A model generated the notes under the pieces. The model did no database searches. It saw nothing but the letters and a program-made list of their open reading frames with translations, and was not told where the DNA came from. Both the position numbers and the translations under genes were made by a program. Of a stretch of 64,000 bases of DNA, positions 33,725 through 44,541 are shown piece after piece (position 1 is the first letter of the stretch; every line of letters starts with the position of its first letter). Source of the stretch: Meghimatium bilineatum (lineage: Eukaryota; Mollusca; Gastropoda; Stylommatophora; Philomycidae); the NCBI GenBank assembly GCA_034231615.1, contig CM067298.1:68428746-68492745 (forward strand), given 5' to 3'.

Positions 33725-34530
33725 GATGGAACAATGATATGACACTAGAATCTTTCTTTTACCTATTGATGATCTGTAATGGAATTATAAGAAGACGAAG
33801 ATGACAATCGACACCAAAAGAAAGTTGCAAAAAAAAAATAATGCACATTTTTTGTTCTCGTAATGAGACACGAACGGTTGAAACGTAGTGTGACGATATA
33901 TACGGTTGAAATGTTTAAAAAACTATGGAAGAAGAGAAAGCACTGAATTGTTTGACAATATAGCTTGGTGGCGAGCCAGCATTAGAGACAATACATAGTA
34001 ATGTCGTTAGAATGCTATTAAGATCAATAATCGCGTGTTGCATTCCAAACGGAACTTGATAACGATCACATCTAGGTTATGGCTTTTATAAAAATTTTAC
34101 TTTATCGATTGTATGTATCTATTTATATATTTGTGTTACTGTAGAAACAGTTATAGTTACTTTTTGTTGTTGTTTTGACAATTATTGATATTGCTTTCTT
34201 GTGATTGTCCGACTCTGAGGCTGCAAGGTACAGAGCGCGACTGTAGCACCAAAATACTGGGTTTGAATTTCCGCCGCACTTATTTGTGCATCCAGACTGT
34301 TCAGAAAGCAATGAAAAACTACTGAAATATCAAGAAAAACATTACAGCCTAACACCATTGGTTGATGGCTATAGCTTGAATAGGATGTGTGTTGACTATT
34401 GTTGCTCTCCATACTGCTCTTGCAATTCATGTGCTACTAGTTCTAATAAAGTTATATCAATTTGATTAACTTCTATATGCTTATTACACTTGACTTTATT
34501 TATAATTTGTTATTACTAGTTTTTGTGTTT
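33725..34530. other. AT-rich sequence, nothing recognised
   Basis: No array, LINE motif or inverted repeat was found. CCAGACTGTTCAGAAAGCAA at 34291 resembles CCAGACCGTTCAAAAAGCGT at 21739, possibly a small dispersed repeat. Confidence 0.4.
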
Positions 34531-34534
34531 TTTC

Positions 34535-34536
<2 letters not shown>

Positions 34537-34620
<84 letters not shown>

Positions 34621-34621
34621 G
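34537..34621. repeat. (ATT)n microsatellite, about 28 units
   Basis: An uninterrupted ATT/TTA run. The poly-Ile and poly-Asn frames across it are artefacts. Confidence 0.98.
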
Positions 34622-34705
34622 TATAATTAAATAACCCATCAACTGGCAAACCAAGATGGAGATAGTTCCACCATGGCAGAATGACAGACCACAAAACGAC
34701 GGCTT

Positions 34706-34822
34706 ATGTTGTCTTCCTCTTTCTTCTACCTTTCTCTTTCTTCTACCTTCCTCTTTCTTATACCTTTCTCTTTCTTCCACCTCCCTCTTTCTTCTATCTT
34801 GCTCTTTCTTCTTCCTTCATCT
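34706..34822. repeat. CT-rich minisatellite, about 14-15-bp unit
   Basis: Units like CTCTTTCTTCTACCTTT. Seven to eight copies. Confidence 0.92.
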
Positions 34823-34983
34823 TTCTGTTGTTTACGAAATGTACAAGTCTGGCTTATTTAATCACATTAACTATAAATCTTGACTGTCTTCCACTAATTG
34901 TGCTATAACGCGCATCTCTACTCCAGTATCTCAGAAGACTTTTCTTAGCTACTAAGAGCATTTTTATAATTCATCACCAAAAC

Positions 34984-36348
34984 CATATCTCACTAGACTC
35001 CAGTTGAGCGTTTTTGTCTACAGTCAATCTCAGTAGACTCCAGTTGAGCGTTTTTGTCTACAGTCAATCTCAGTAGACTCCAGTTGAGCGTTTTTGTCTA
35101 CAGTCAATCTCACTAGACTCCAGTTGAGCGTTTTTGTCTACAATCAATCTCAGTAGACTCCAGTTGAGCGTTTTTGTCTACAGTCAATCTCACTAGACTA
35201 CAGTTGAGCGTTTTTGTCTACAGTCAATCTCAGTAGGCTCCAGTTGAGCGTTTTTGTCTACAGTCAATCTCACTAGACTACAGTTGAGCGTTTTTGTCTA
35301 CAGTCAATCTCAGTAGACTCCAGTTGAGCGTTTTTGTCTACAGTCAATCTCAGTAGACTCCAGTTGAGCGTTTTTGTCTACAGTCAATCTCAGTAGACTC
35401 CAGTTGAGCGTTTTTGTCTACAGTCAATCTCAGTAGACTCCAGTTGAGCGTTTTTGTCTACAGTCAATCTCAGTAGACTCCAGTTGAGTGTTTTTGTCTA
35501 CAGTCAATCTCAGTAGACTCCAGTTGAGCGTTTTTGTCTACAGTCAATCTCAGTAGACTCCAGTTGAGCGTTTTTGTCTACAGTCAATCTCAGTAGACTC
35601 CAGTTGAGCGTTTTTGTCTACAGTCAATCTCAGTAGACTCCAGTTGAGCGTTTTTGTCTACAGTCAATCTCAGTAGACTCCAGTTGAGCGTTTTTGTCTA
35701 CAGTCAATCTCAGTAGACTCCAGTTGAGCGTTTTTGTCTACAGTCAATCTCAGTAGACTCCAGTTGAGCGTTTTTGTCTACAGTCAATCTCAGTAGACTC
35801 CAGTTGAGCGTTTTTGTCTACAGTCAATCTCAGTAGACTCCAGTTGAGCGTTTTTGTCTACAGTCAATCTCAGTAGACTCCAGTTGAGTGTTTTTGTCTA
35901 CAGTCAATCTCAGTAGACTCCAGTTGAGCGTTTTTGTCTACAGTCAATCTCACTAGACTACAGTTGAGCGTTTTTGTCTACAGTCAATCTCAGTAGACTC
36001 CAGTTGAGCGTTTTTGTCTACAGTCAATATCAGTAGACTCCAGTTGAGCGTTTTTGTCTACAGTCAATCTCACTAGACTCCAGTTGAGCGTTTTTGTCTA
36101 CAATCAATCTCAGTAGACTCCAGTTGAGCGTTTTTGTCTACAGTCAATCTCACTAGACTACAGTTGAGCGTTTTTGTCTACAGTCAATCTCAGTAGGCTC
36201 CAGTTGAGCGTTTTTGTCTACAGTCAATCTCACTAGACTACAGTTGAGCGTTTTTGTCTACAGTCAATCTCAGTAGACTCCAGTTGAGCGTTTTTGTCTA
36301 CAGTCAATCTCAGTAGACTACAGTTGAGCGTTTTTGTCTACAGTCAAT
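34984..36348. repeat. Satellite array, 40-bp unit, about 34 copies
   Basis: The unit is CAGTCAATCTCAGTAGACTC followed by CAGTTGAGCGTTTTTGTCTA. Most copies are identical. Variants (CACTAGACTC, CACTAGACTA, CAGTAGGCTC, CAATCAATCT, GAGTG) occur in a fixed order near both ends (see findings). Forty is not a multiple of three, so no long frame crosses the array. Confidence 0.98.
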
Positions 36349-36349
36349 G

Positions 36350-36725
36350 TAAATCTCCTTGTAAAACTGTACAGTCGAAACACGATGAATTTCTCGTTAT
36401 GTCCTCAGTAGAATATGACAGTGGCCACATAACTGATCTGAATGCCACACAGTTTTTCTGGGGTCACGAAGTATAAACAGACAATTGAAGTCCCACAAAC
36501 CAGTGTTAGGTCTTTAATATACATAGGAATCATCGCGGGGTTATAACAACTATTTATATTGCCCATTTATCAATGTTATATCTGAATCAACATTGCATCT
36601 GTTTATGTGTTATTTATAGACACAAGGAAGTCTAACGTCCCTTGTAGAACTGATGTCTAATAATATAAGTGTTTATTATACACCTGTATAAATGCAAACG
36701 GGTTAGTCGATAATGTAATAACAAT
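36350..36725. other. Nothing recognised
   Basis: Sequence between the satellite and the LINE. A short frame from inside the last satellite units to 36476 has no known domain. Confidence 0.4.
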
Positions 36726-36931
36726 CGAGGCATTTCTCTACTGTTCATCGCAGGGAATATAATTGACAGAATCCTTTTGAACTGTGCTACATCTCATCTT
36801 AATGAAGGGTTATTACCCGAAAGTCAATGTGGTTTCAGAATAGAGCGTGGAACAAGGCTCTTTGCTGAAAGACGATTTCAAGAAAATGTCAGGAACAAAA
36901 CTATTATATGTAGGGTGTACACAGTATTCAT
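36726..36931 (+). mobile_element. RTE-like LINE, 5' part, interrupted by a hAT element
   Basis: Plus-strand frames read NIIDRILLNCATSHL, LLPESQCGFRIERGT (the PExQCGFR motif of RT) and NKTIICRVYTVF, up to the insertion point. After the hAT element the sequence resumes as FIDLTKPFDTISREWK at 39258. Joined across the 8-bp duplication, the frame is continuous (VYTVF then IDLTK), so it was one element at the time of the insertion. Confidence 0.9.
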
Positions 36932-37251
36932 TAGGGGTGTACCGGATTTCGGCTCCGGCTCCGGTAAATCCGAAATCCGGCCATTTTTACAAATCGGCTC
37001 CAGCTCAAGTCCAATTTTGCCGGATTTAGGCCGGATTTGTGTTTCCTAGTCAGGTGATTTTTACTGTACTTGTTTCATGAGGTCAAGCACAGTAGTACTT
37101 CCAGTTTACTATTTCTCGCTGATGTAAATAAGCATTTTTAGAAGAAAACAAAATTCATTTTGAATTTTAATGGTACATTAACTTAATGAGTTCGTGGGAC
37201 TTGAATATTTCGAATATTCGTAAATTTCTTTGGTCCTGCCGATAAAATAAA

Positions 37252-38718
37252 GTGGGATTACAATCTAAGTCATACAGCGCCATTTGGGATTACTTCAAGG
37301 TTAAAGACGATGATTCAGCGAAGGTAATATGTAAGTTTTGTGTTAAACAGTTCTTGCGTGGACGATCAGATCGCCCCAAAGACTTCTCAACATCATCAAT
37401 GCAGACCCATTTGCGATCGATTCGCAGGAAAAGCTATGTCGAAATGATGGAAAAGAAAGCATCACTGTAGGCCATTGTATTGGCGACCACATCTATGATG
37501 AATCTGGGATCGTGTTTGCACAAAGCAAGCAGCAGTACCCAGCAGTAAATTATGCAGGCATGGGACGGGACAAAATTTGGGACACAATCCCAATGCTAAA
37601 CGTATTCATGCTGCCGTAACCCGAATGATAGCAATAGATACGGAGCTTTTTCAAGTAGTTGAACTACAAGGTTAACCGCCATTGGTTAATAGACTCATTC
37701 GTTCACCGCAGTGTAGTCTTCCATTGTATTGCATGTGATGAACATCATACGGCCACAAACTTGCTTGCACATTTTGAAATGATGCTGGATGAGTAGTCAA
37801 TTGCACGTGAGAAGTGCCATGTTGTTGTGAGAGAATGCGTTCAACATTGTCAAATGCTTTCGTGATGGCAGCTATTCAAGTGTTGGATGTTTTACACACT
37901 CACTGCAGCTGTGTGTGCGTGATGGTCTTTTGAGTCTAAAGTATGTTAATGACATCATCGGTACTGAAAGAAAATTGGTAGGACATTTCAAACACTCTTT
38001 TTCAGCAACCAGTCGTTTGCATGAACTTCAAAAGGAATTAAACCTACCACAATATCAGCTTATCCAGGGCGTGACAACACGATATAACTCAACGTTTTAG
38101 ATGCTACGACGTTTGTTAGAACAACAGAGCAGCATCAGTCTGTTAGTTTGTTCCTTTCGTGCCGCAAGCGACACATAGGGCAGAGGTTTTGGTTCTCCAT
38201 ATGATGCGGTCCGCTGCCTGCAGCTTTAGTTCCTGGATGGTCTTACAACCTATTAATTCTTCTTCTTTAAGAATGGTGTTTTAAGGGTTGTTTTAGGTCT
38301 TCCTCTTTTTCTTTTACCCTAAGGTGACCACATAAGGGCTTGTTGGTTTATTCTGTTTACATCTAGTCGTAAAACGTGACCAAGGTATTTCCATCTTCGT
38401 TTTCTTATGATGTTTGAAACAAACTCTTGGTGAAACATAATCAGTCTGTACTGTGTTGAATTTTATTCGGTAACTGGGCTAACGGCACAGCAGTGGACAG
38501 TAAAGGAGAATGTAGTAGGTACTTTGGCACCATTTGAAGAACTCACACGTGAAATAAGTGCAGCTCATGCACCAATATCAGGTGTGATCCCATTAGTGAA
38601 AACACTCATGGCCTTCCTCCAGAAAGAAGGTAGTGATGCTGGGATCAAAACTATGAAATCAGCTCTGCTTGAAGCTGTTAGCAGCAGATTTGCGGACATT
38701 GAGTTTAACAGTATTTAA
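37252..38718 (+). pseudogene. hAT transposase pseudogene (BED zinc finger plus RNase H-fold remains)
   Basis: The N-terminus is SAIWDYFKVKDDD, a typical BED-finger opening, followed by a Cys pair and one intact His. The central stretch with KLVGHFKHSFSA, LPQYQLIQGVTTRYNST and LRRLLEQQ is typical of the hAT RNase H-like fold. A TAG stop stands at 38098, where the family usually has Trp (TGG to TAG). The LINE insert at 38144-38439 interrupts the frame, and removing it with one copy of its 10-bp duplication gives a continuous frame. At least three disablements are visible, and the C-terminal third is missing. Confidence 0.88.
38144..38439 (-). mobile_element. 5'-truncated LINE 3' end with exact 10-bp target duplication
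   Basis: A 296-bp copy nearly the same as 48486-48770. In plus-strand reading it starts TAGTTTGTTCCTTTCGTGCC. It is flanked by ATCAGTCTGT at 38134-38143 and 38440-38449. On the minus strand it carries the [17 protein letters not shown] to GRPK region, with frameshifts. It lies in antisense inside the hAT transposase. Confidence 0.92.
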
Positions 38719-38729
38719 CAGAGACATTA

Positions 38730-39165
38730 TCACTAACCACCGTAGTAGCCTTGTACTACAAAACTTCACAGCCATAATGAAGACTGACTGACTGAAATAG
38801 TGGAAGTTTTGAATGAATGTATTTCAATAAATTCAATCTGTTCAATGTTCTGTTGTTGTGAGTTGTAACTGAGCTGCCAAAATGCCAACTGAAAACAATG
38901 TGAAAACTAAAAACTGAAAACTAAAAATTAAAATTACTAAATTAACATTATGTGCTTATGTATTATGTTTCATCTTGAACTTATGGAACTTAATATTACT
39001 TATTCTAATGTAAATATAATTATTTTACATTTAAATGATTTAATATGAGTATATGTCATCATTGCCATGTCTATCGTAATAAACTGCAGTAATGAACAGT
39101 CGAGTGACTTCACTCACCTAAGTCAAGTGATGTAGTACATTATTCAACTTTTATTTTTTTTTATT
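38730..39165. other. AT-rich right-hand spacer of the hAT element
   Basis: No transposase motifs are recognised here. Short word repeats (AACTGAAAACTAAAAA near 38880-38930) are seen, and AATAAA-like words near 38826 and 39078 could be polyadenylation signals of the transposase gene, which is inference. Confidence 0.4.
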
Positions 39166-39257
39166 TGTAAATCCGGCTCCGGCCGGGTCTCACTCCACAA
39201 ATCCGGCCATATCCGGCTCCGGCCGGATTCCAAAAATTTGAATCCGGTACAGCTCTA

Positions 39258-40457
39258 GTATTCATAGACTTAACAAAACCATTTGACACAATAAGTAGAG
39301 AGTGGAAGATTATTGCAAAATATGGTTGTCCACAGAAATGTATCATAATGGTGCAACAATTGCATCATGGAAAGTAAGCTAGAGTTAGGATGTTGGATAA
39401 TTATCTGCAGTTTTTCCTGTCTCAAATGGAGTTAAACTGGGATGTGTCTTAGCCACTACCCTGTTTTGCATGATGTTATATGTAATGTTGAATAATGCTT
39501 TCAGAGATCTCGACTTGGGAGTAGACATCATGTATCGCATTGATGGAAAATTGTTAAACCTTCGCTGGTTTGAAGCAAAAAAGCACAGTCAAACCACACC
39601 TCGCCATGGATCTTTTATACGATAATGCTTTTGCCCACAATGTCAACTCTGTGGCGGATCTATAAATTGTTATAGACATATTCTCCAAAGCCTCGAAACT
39701 GTGTTGCTTACTATTAATACAAAAAAAACTAAAGACATGTCACACCCATCACCTGATAAATTATATCACAAGCCCTGCATAACAGTAAATCATGTAACAC
39801 TAAATGTGAATAGATTCACATACCTAGGGAGTACACTATCACAAAATGACACCGTTGATGATGAATTGTATACAAGGATCTTCAAGGCAAGCATCACTTT
39901 CGGCAGATTTTACGCAAATACGTGGCATAGAAATGAAAATAACCTACAAACTAAGATGAAAGCTTACAGACCAGTAGTATTTCAGTCCTGTTATACGCTG
40001 GTGAAATATGAACTGTGTATAGAGGACAAGTGAGCAAACTCAATCACTTTCGCGCAACGTGTCTCAGAAAAGTTATGAATATCAAATTGCAAGACAAGAT
40101 TCTGGATAACACTGCCTTCATAGATCTGGTATTTCTATAATTGACACTATTCCGATGCAGTCACAGATTCGATGTGCGTATTCCATCTTGTACGTATTCC
40201 AGATTATCGTCTGTAAAAGATATTTCTCTCTACTATTTACATAAGGACATACGTTCTCAAAACGTCCTACAATAAAATAAAAAAGGCGCAACTTGTGAAA
40301 AGAAGAAAACTGCAGCATCCCAACAGCGGATAGTAATTAGAAAGTCACTAGGAGATTTTTTTTAAAAACACCATCTACAGTGGTAATCCCATGCCTGAAC
40401 TGTCTACGGCAATCTGCGGCCAGAATGAGGGCTTATTAGCCATCTACGAACTCATAG
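39258..40457 (+). mobile_element. RTE-like LINE, 3' part, continues from 36931
   Basis: Frames in order: FIDLTKPFDTISREWK with AKYGCPQKCI (catalytic Asp box), a degraded NGVKLGCVLATTLF equivalent near 39425, LLYDNAFAHNVNS where YADD is expected (about 39609), then INTKKTKDM, HPSPDKLYHKPCITVNHVTL, RFTYLGSTLSQNDTVDDELY and KASITFGRFYANTWHRNEN (frame 39701-40033), and CLRKVMNIKLQDKI. Near 40410-40457 the C-terminal finger-like end GLISHLRTHS is recognisable with frameshifts. The element is complete to its 3' end, but its RT site is lost. Confidence 0.9.
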
Positions 40458-40495
40458 TTGATTGGTTGGTTGCTGATCCAGCGGTTCATGGAACT
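40458..40495 (-). mobile_element. 38-bp SINE end with 9-bp target duplication
   Basis: TTGATTGGTTGGTTGCTGAT then CCAGCGGTTCATGGAACT, flanked by AACTCATAG at 40449-40457 and 40496-40504. It matches the segment at 4095-4130. On the minus strand it would end in a CAAC-type tail, so it looks like an extremely 5'-truncated SINE insertion at the end of the LINE. Confidence 0.65.
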
Positions 40496-40504
40496 AACTC
40501 ATAG

Positions 40505-40985
40505 TCAAGGTCATAACTATAACTTATTTTCAAAACTAGAGGTACAAAATGGTCATCATCACTTGTGATGGAAGAAAAAACAAAACAATAACGTTCGATA
40601 ATTGTGGTCCTCGAAAATTGACATTCCTGCGCAGTGTGTGTTGTCTGTAGATCGACATCCCCATAGTCATAATAACTGAACAATATGTACTTTGAAAGTC
40701 TTGAGTCTTTTTTTAATGATGCTGAATGGTCAAATAATGGAAGCATGTAGTAAGGCGAATAGTGGCCAGCTTAACAGATATAGTTCAAATCCTCTCCGAT
40801 TCTGATTTTTATTTACTAAGAGCACCAGAAATGTTACTATTTGAACGATATTTGATCAAATACGAAAATATCCGCCTTGAAGAAACGTGTCATTCGTCTT
40901 TGATGTCTCTAGGAGGACACTGCAAAAAATATTTCTCGAACTAACAAAAAAAAAAAAGGATAACTTTTAGTGATGTTTGCGAGAC
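40505..40985. other. Nothing recognised
   Basis: No motif or array. An A-run lies near 40948-40958. Confidence 0.4.
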
Positions 40986-40989
40986 CAGC

Positions 40990-41205
40990 TTACTAGTGCT
41001 ATTTACTGGAGCTGTTTGCTAGAACTGATCGCTATCGCTGCTTATTTGATCTGTTTGTTAGAGCTGCTTGCTAGAGCTGCTTTCTGGGTCTGTTTGCTAG
41101 AGCTATTATTTAAAGCTACTTGCTAGAACAGCTTGCTGGAGTTGCTTACTAAAACTCTTTGCTAGAGATATTTTCTTGCTATAGCTACTTGTTAGAGTGC
41201 TACTT
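40990..41205. repeat. Minisatellite, about 13-15-bp unit
   Basis: Units like TTGCTAGAGCTGC alternate with TGGAGCTGTTTGC. About fourteen diverged copies. Confidence 0.85.
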
Positions 41206-41915
41206 AAAGTAAGTGGAATGTGTCTCGATTTATGCGTCCCATTCTGCTCTCGCTATCTACGACCTCCACCATTCCATAATCGTACTCCTTGAATTGTTAA
41301 TCTCGTCTTTTGTTTTTCTTTCACTCGTAAATTCGCTTAGAAACTATGACGTTCTTTAATATACCTTATCATTCAATTTAATTTCACTTCAATGCAGCCT
41401 CATTGAAAATAGGAACAAGTATCTAATACATTGTTAGGCCTGAAGGATCGGCCATCATTTTGAGACATTTTAGACAACCTCACATCGGCGACAGTAAATT
41501 ACATCACGTTAGTAACTTCGATCTATATTACAGGGGCGTTTCAATGGAGGGTGTTTCGCAAGTTATATGAGTGGGTTAGTGATCAGAAAAGCTATATTTA
41601 TTAAACATCTAGGTCTGGATAGAATGTCGGCAAAAAGAACAAAATGGCGGTAAGTAATAATAAAAGTGTAACTTTAGAGTATGTGAAAATGTATGGGAAA
41701 CATTCATTGTTGTTACTTGCAGCCACTGATTCGTTTTAGGAGTCTTCTCCGTGATACCCAGAAAACTTCAGGATTTAGTACGTGCGAAATGCCATGATAA
41801 TATCTTTATACTATATTCGGATCAAATTGTAAGGAGATGCAGTTCATATTTTGTGTTGCACCCAGGTGCTGAGTCTTTTTTCTGACACTGTTCACGACGT
41901 AGTACACCACTTCAA
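41206..41915. other. Nothing recognised
   Basis: Mixed sequence with no tandem structure, transposon motif or conserved frame that I can identify. Confidence 0.4.
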
Positions 41916-41919
41916 ACTT

Positions 41920-42085
41920 TTAATATCTCTCGCAACGTTAATAATACCTCTCGCAACTATACTAATACCTCTCGCAACTCTAACAACATCTCTCGCAACT
42001 GTAGTAATACCTCTCACAACGGTAATAATACCTATCGCAACAGTGATAATACCTCTTGCAACTGTTGGAATACCTTTCGTGACTA
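41920..42085. repeat. Minisatellite, 21-bp unit, about 8 copies
   Basis: The unit is like AATACCTCTCGCAACTGTAGT. Because the period is seven codons, the plus-strand frame 41851-42138 stays open with repeats of the type IPLATVI. No signal of a real gene surrounds it. Confidence 0.93.
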
Positions 42086-42144
42086 AAATACCAAACTCTT
42101 TAAGTCTCTACCAGTCGTTAAATGACTTTTCTCTGTAAAATATA

Positions 42145-42695
42145 AGGGAGTCCATTACAGTCGAGTAAAACAGAGTTGCGACGATTATAGTAAAAGAGAG
42201 TGGGATCAAATATAGAAGAGTGAAATAGAGTCTTGTTGATTAGATTCCAGTAAAATAGAGTGCCATCTATTAGAATCGAGTAAAATAGATATGTCGAAAA
42301 GACTCCAGTAAAATAGATTGGTATCGATTAGAGTAGAGTAAAATAGAATAAATGTCAAATTGAATTGAATAAAAGAGAGCACTGACTATCACAGTGGGGT
42401 AAAATAGAATGGCGCAAAGTAGAGTTGAATAAAATAGAGTGGTATCGATTAGGGAAGAGTACAATAGAGTGCTGTTGAATAGAGTGCTGTCCAATCGAAT
42501 TTATTAAAAGAAAGTGGAGTCAATCAGAGTCGAGTAAAATGGATTGGTGACCATCAGAGTTGAATAAAATAGAGTGTATCGATTATAGTGGAATAAGGTT
42601 GACAAACAATAATGCAATACCGTTGAGGAGCGTGGGATGGAGTGGAGTGAAACAGAGTATAGCAGGAGAGTATAGCACAGTAAACTAGAACAATG
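42145..42695. repeat. Diverged minisatellite, about 30-34-bp unit
   Basis: The recurring phrase is GAGTAAAATAGAGTGGTATC followed by GATTAGAGT. About sixteen copies with many changes. The TTTTATTC-rich minus-strand frames reflect the repeat. Confidence 0.88.
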
Positions 42696-42801
42696 TACAG
42701 TGAAATTGAATCGAATATAATTGTAAAGATTATAGATGAATAGATAGAATAAGAGGTTGATACAGTACAGTTGAGTGTGGAATATATTAGACAAGGTTAG
42801 T

Positions 42802-42863
42802 GTGTACAGTATGTACAGTGTACAGTATGTACAGTGTACAGTATGTACAGTATGTACAGTGGA
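42802..42863. repeat. Short tandem repeat of GTACAGTAT and GTACAGTGT
   Basis: Nine-base units TGTACAGTA/TGTACAGTG, about six to seven copies. Confidence 0.93.
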
Positions 42864-42864
42864 G

Positions 42865-43240
42865 TAGATTAGCATGGACTGAACAGCGTGGGGTAGAATA
42901 TTTGGTATATTATGTTATTAAACACGGATGCGCGATAAAAATGAGCGATACGCACATTCCAGCCAAGGGATACTATAGATACGTCCCACGTCCCAGACAA
43001 TTAAATTTTAATTCACAGGAAGTTATAACCGAGGAACAGACTTGATTCTAGTAAAGAAATCCATAGGTATTATTACCATAGATAATGTCAACCATGTGAG
43101 TGTTGATCAATGTCGTTATCCATAAATATCGTGATAGTCGATTTTGAGGATTTGGAAAAATATCGTGAAGGAGGTTTTGAGGATTTGGTTAGCTGTTCCA
43201 TCCCATAGAAGACAATAGTGACCAAAAAGTCATGCAAATT
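42865..43240. other. Nothing recognised, short local duplication
   Basis: GATTTTGAGGATTTGGAAAA and GTTTTGAGGATTTGGTTAG (43139 and 43173), each with a neighbouring ATATCGTG, form a local 34-bp duplication. Confidence 0.4.
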
Positions 43241-43242
43241 TT

Positions 43243-43375
43243 GGACGTATCTGGCCGACAATCGTGGATGTCGCATTCAAGCTGTAAACTATATCACAAA
43301 GTGTTACTTTTCCTGGATTAAATCTTGCGAATCTGCAAGAGTCTGAGAACGAACGCAGGAGGAGATTCCGTGAAA
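43243..43375 (+). mobile_element. GAA-tailed SINE, long subfamily, fragment
   Basis: Reads GCTGTAAACTATATCACAAA, then TTTTCCTGGATTAAATCTTG and GAGAACGAACGCAGGAGGAG. It aligns with 60715-60830. The tail is short and degenerate. Confidence 0.7.
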
Positions 43376-43955
43376 CGGCATTTGTAGGAGCAGCACTACT
43401 TGTATCTTGAACTTAAATGAAATTATAAACTGATGTGATCGTGTTTTTATAGTTCTATGCCACATCATGAAACATTTCAATTACTATATAAACAGCAATC
43501 GCGCTATTCAATCAATTTTTAAACATGCAAGACAGTGGTGATGCATACGCAGTGATATAGGTGAATATTTTAGAAGAAATGTAAACGTTGGGTAGCTGTC
43601 ATATTGTATGCAACACTTTGCAACATTTATCTGGAAGCACATCGTACCAGACATACTAGCAGATTGCACAACACAATACATTGGTCGATCTCCTTGTATT
43701 CTTTGCTTTGCAGATAATGATGATTCATAGTGTTTTGAAATTTGAACGGCATAAACGCATAATTCTTGTTATATCTGGGCGATATTTATTACAAAATATT
43801 TCATGGATTCCACACATAAAAGAATAAATTATTTATGACCTACTGTCAATGATCATTCTAACATCCATCTTAATATTAAAAAAGTTATACCAAGTTATTG
43901 CCTACAATATCTCGAATCCCATATATACAATCAGACTAGACCTACGTCGAAATAA
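43376..43955. other. AT-rich sequence, nothing recognised
   Basis: No array or transposon motif was seen. Confidence 0.4.
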
Positions 43956-43959
43956 GGAA

Positions 43960-44440
43960 AAAAACTGGAAATGCTATGGCATATGTTGAGTGTGATTTGG
44001 AGCAGAAAAATTAGTACCCTAGTCAAGATCAAAGTATCCAAATCACTAGTGATATTTATTCTTGTATATGGTTGTGTGACTTGAATATTCACTACGGATA
44101 CAGAAAGTAGGATTCAGACGTTTGAATACCGGTGCTGTGTCTATTTATGAAATAAATTTATTTCACAGATTATACAACAATGTGTACGAGACACATTTAT
44201 CGAGCTTGTAGATCATTAACAAAAACACTGTCTATAGTGGGGAAACTACGTAAGGGTGCCTGGTATGGACATGTAAGGAGACATCATTCACTTTCACCTG
44301 TAGGAGTTGAGGGTGAAGAAGATGAGATCGAATGAATATATTATGTTGATAACATCAAGAAAACGTCCAGTTGTGATGGTTTGAGGAAACACAATGTCTC
44401 CTCTGTATAGCTCGGATGGAGATTATTGACAGACTTTCTC
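43960..44440 (+). mobile_element. RTE-like LINE post-RT piece, plus strand
   Basis: Frames read SKSLVIFILVYGCVT, then TTDTESRIQTFEYRCC, the LYGCETWxL...DTERRIQxFExKC motif of RTE-like elements. Stops at the ETW position and later frameshifts show decay. The 3' end fades before the ATT microsatellite. Confidence 0.7.
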
Positions 44441-44477
44441 TGGTAATGAGTAAATTGTACCTTTTGCGGTATGGGCA

Positions 44478-44499
44478 TCATTAATATTACTATTATTAC

Positions 44500-44541
<42 letters not shown>
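44478..44541. repeat. (ATT)n microsatellite, imperfect
   Basis: ATT units with ACT interruptions at the left edge. Confidence 0.95.

Larger units (their letters stand above)
36932..39257 (+). mobile_element. hAT transposon with BED-finger transposase remains, 8-bp target duplication
   Basis: Ends are TAGGGGTGTACCGGATT and, in reverse complement, TAGAGCTGTACCGGATT. The flanks GTATTCAT (36924-36931 and 39258-39265) are an exact 8-bp duplication. Near both ends, CCGGCTCCGG and CCGGATTT-type words are clustered. Inside are transposase pieces: a BED finger (37252-37470, with ICKFC and MQTHLRSIRRK; the second zinc His appears to be Arg), RIHAAVTRMIAIDTELFQVV, CVRDGLLSLKYVNDII with KLVGHFKHSFSA (37915 on) and FEELTREISAAHAPIS with GIKTMKSALLEAVSSRF (38524-38718). 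The C-terminal dimerisation part is not seen. Stops and a LINE insert (38144-38439) inactivate it. Confidence 0.93.

Noticed and set aside
34496-34780. Poly-Ile and poly-Asn frames on the minus strand
   Set aside because: Translation of the (ATT)n microsatellite.
34984-36348. CRISPR-like regular array
   Set aside because: The 40-bp units are contiguous with no unique spacers, in eukaryotic transposon-rich DNA. It is a satellite.
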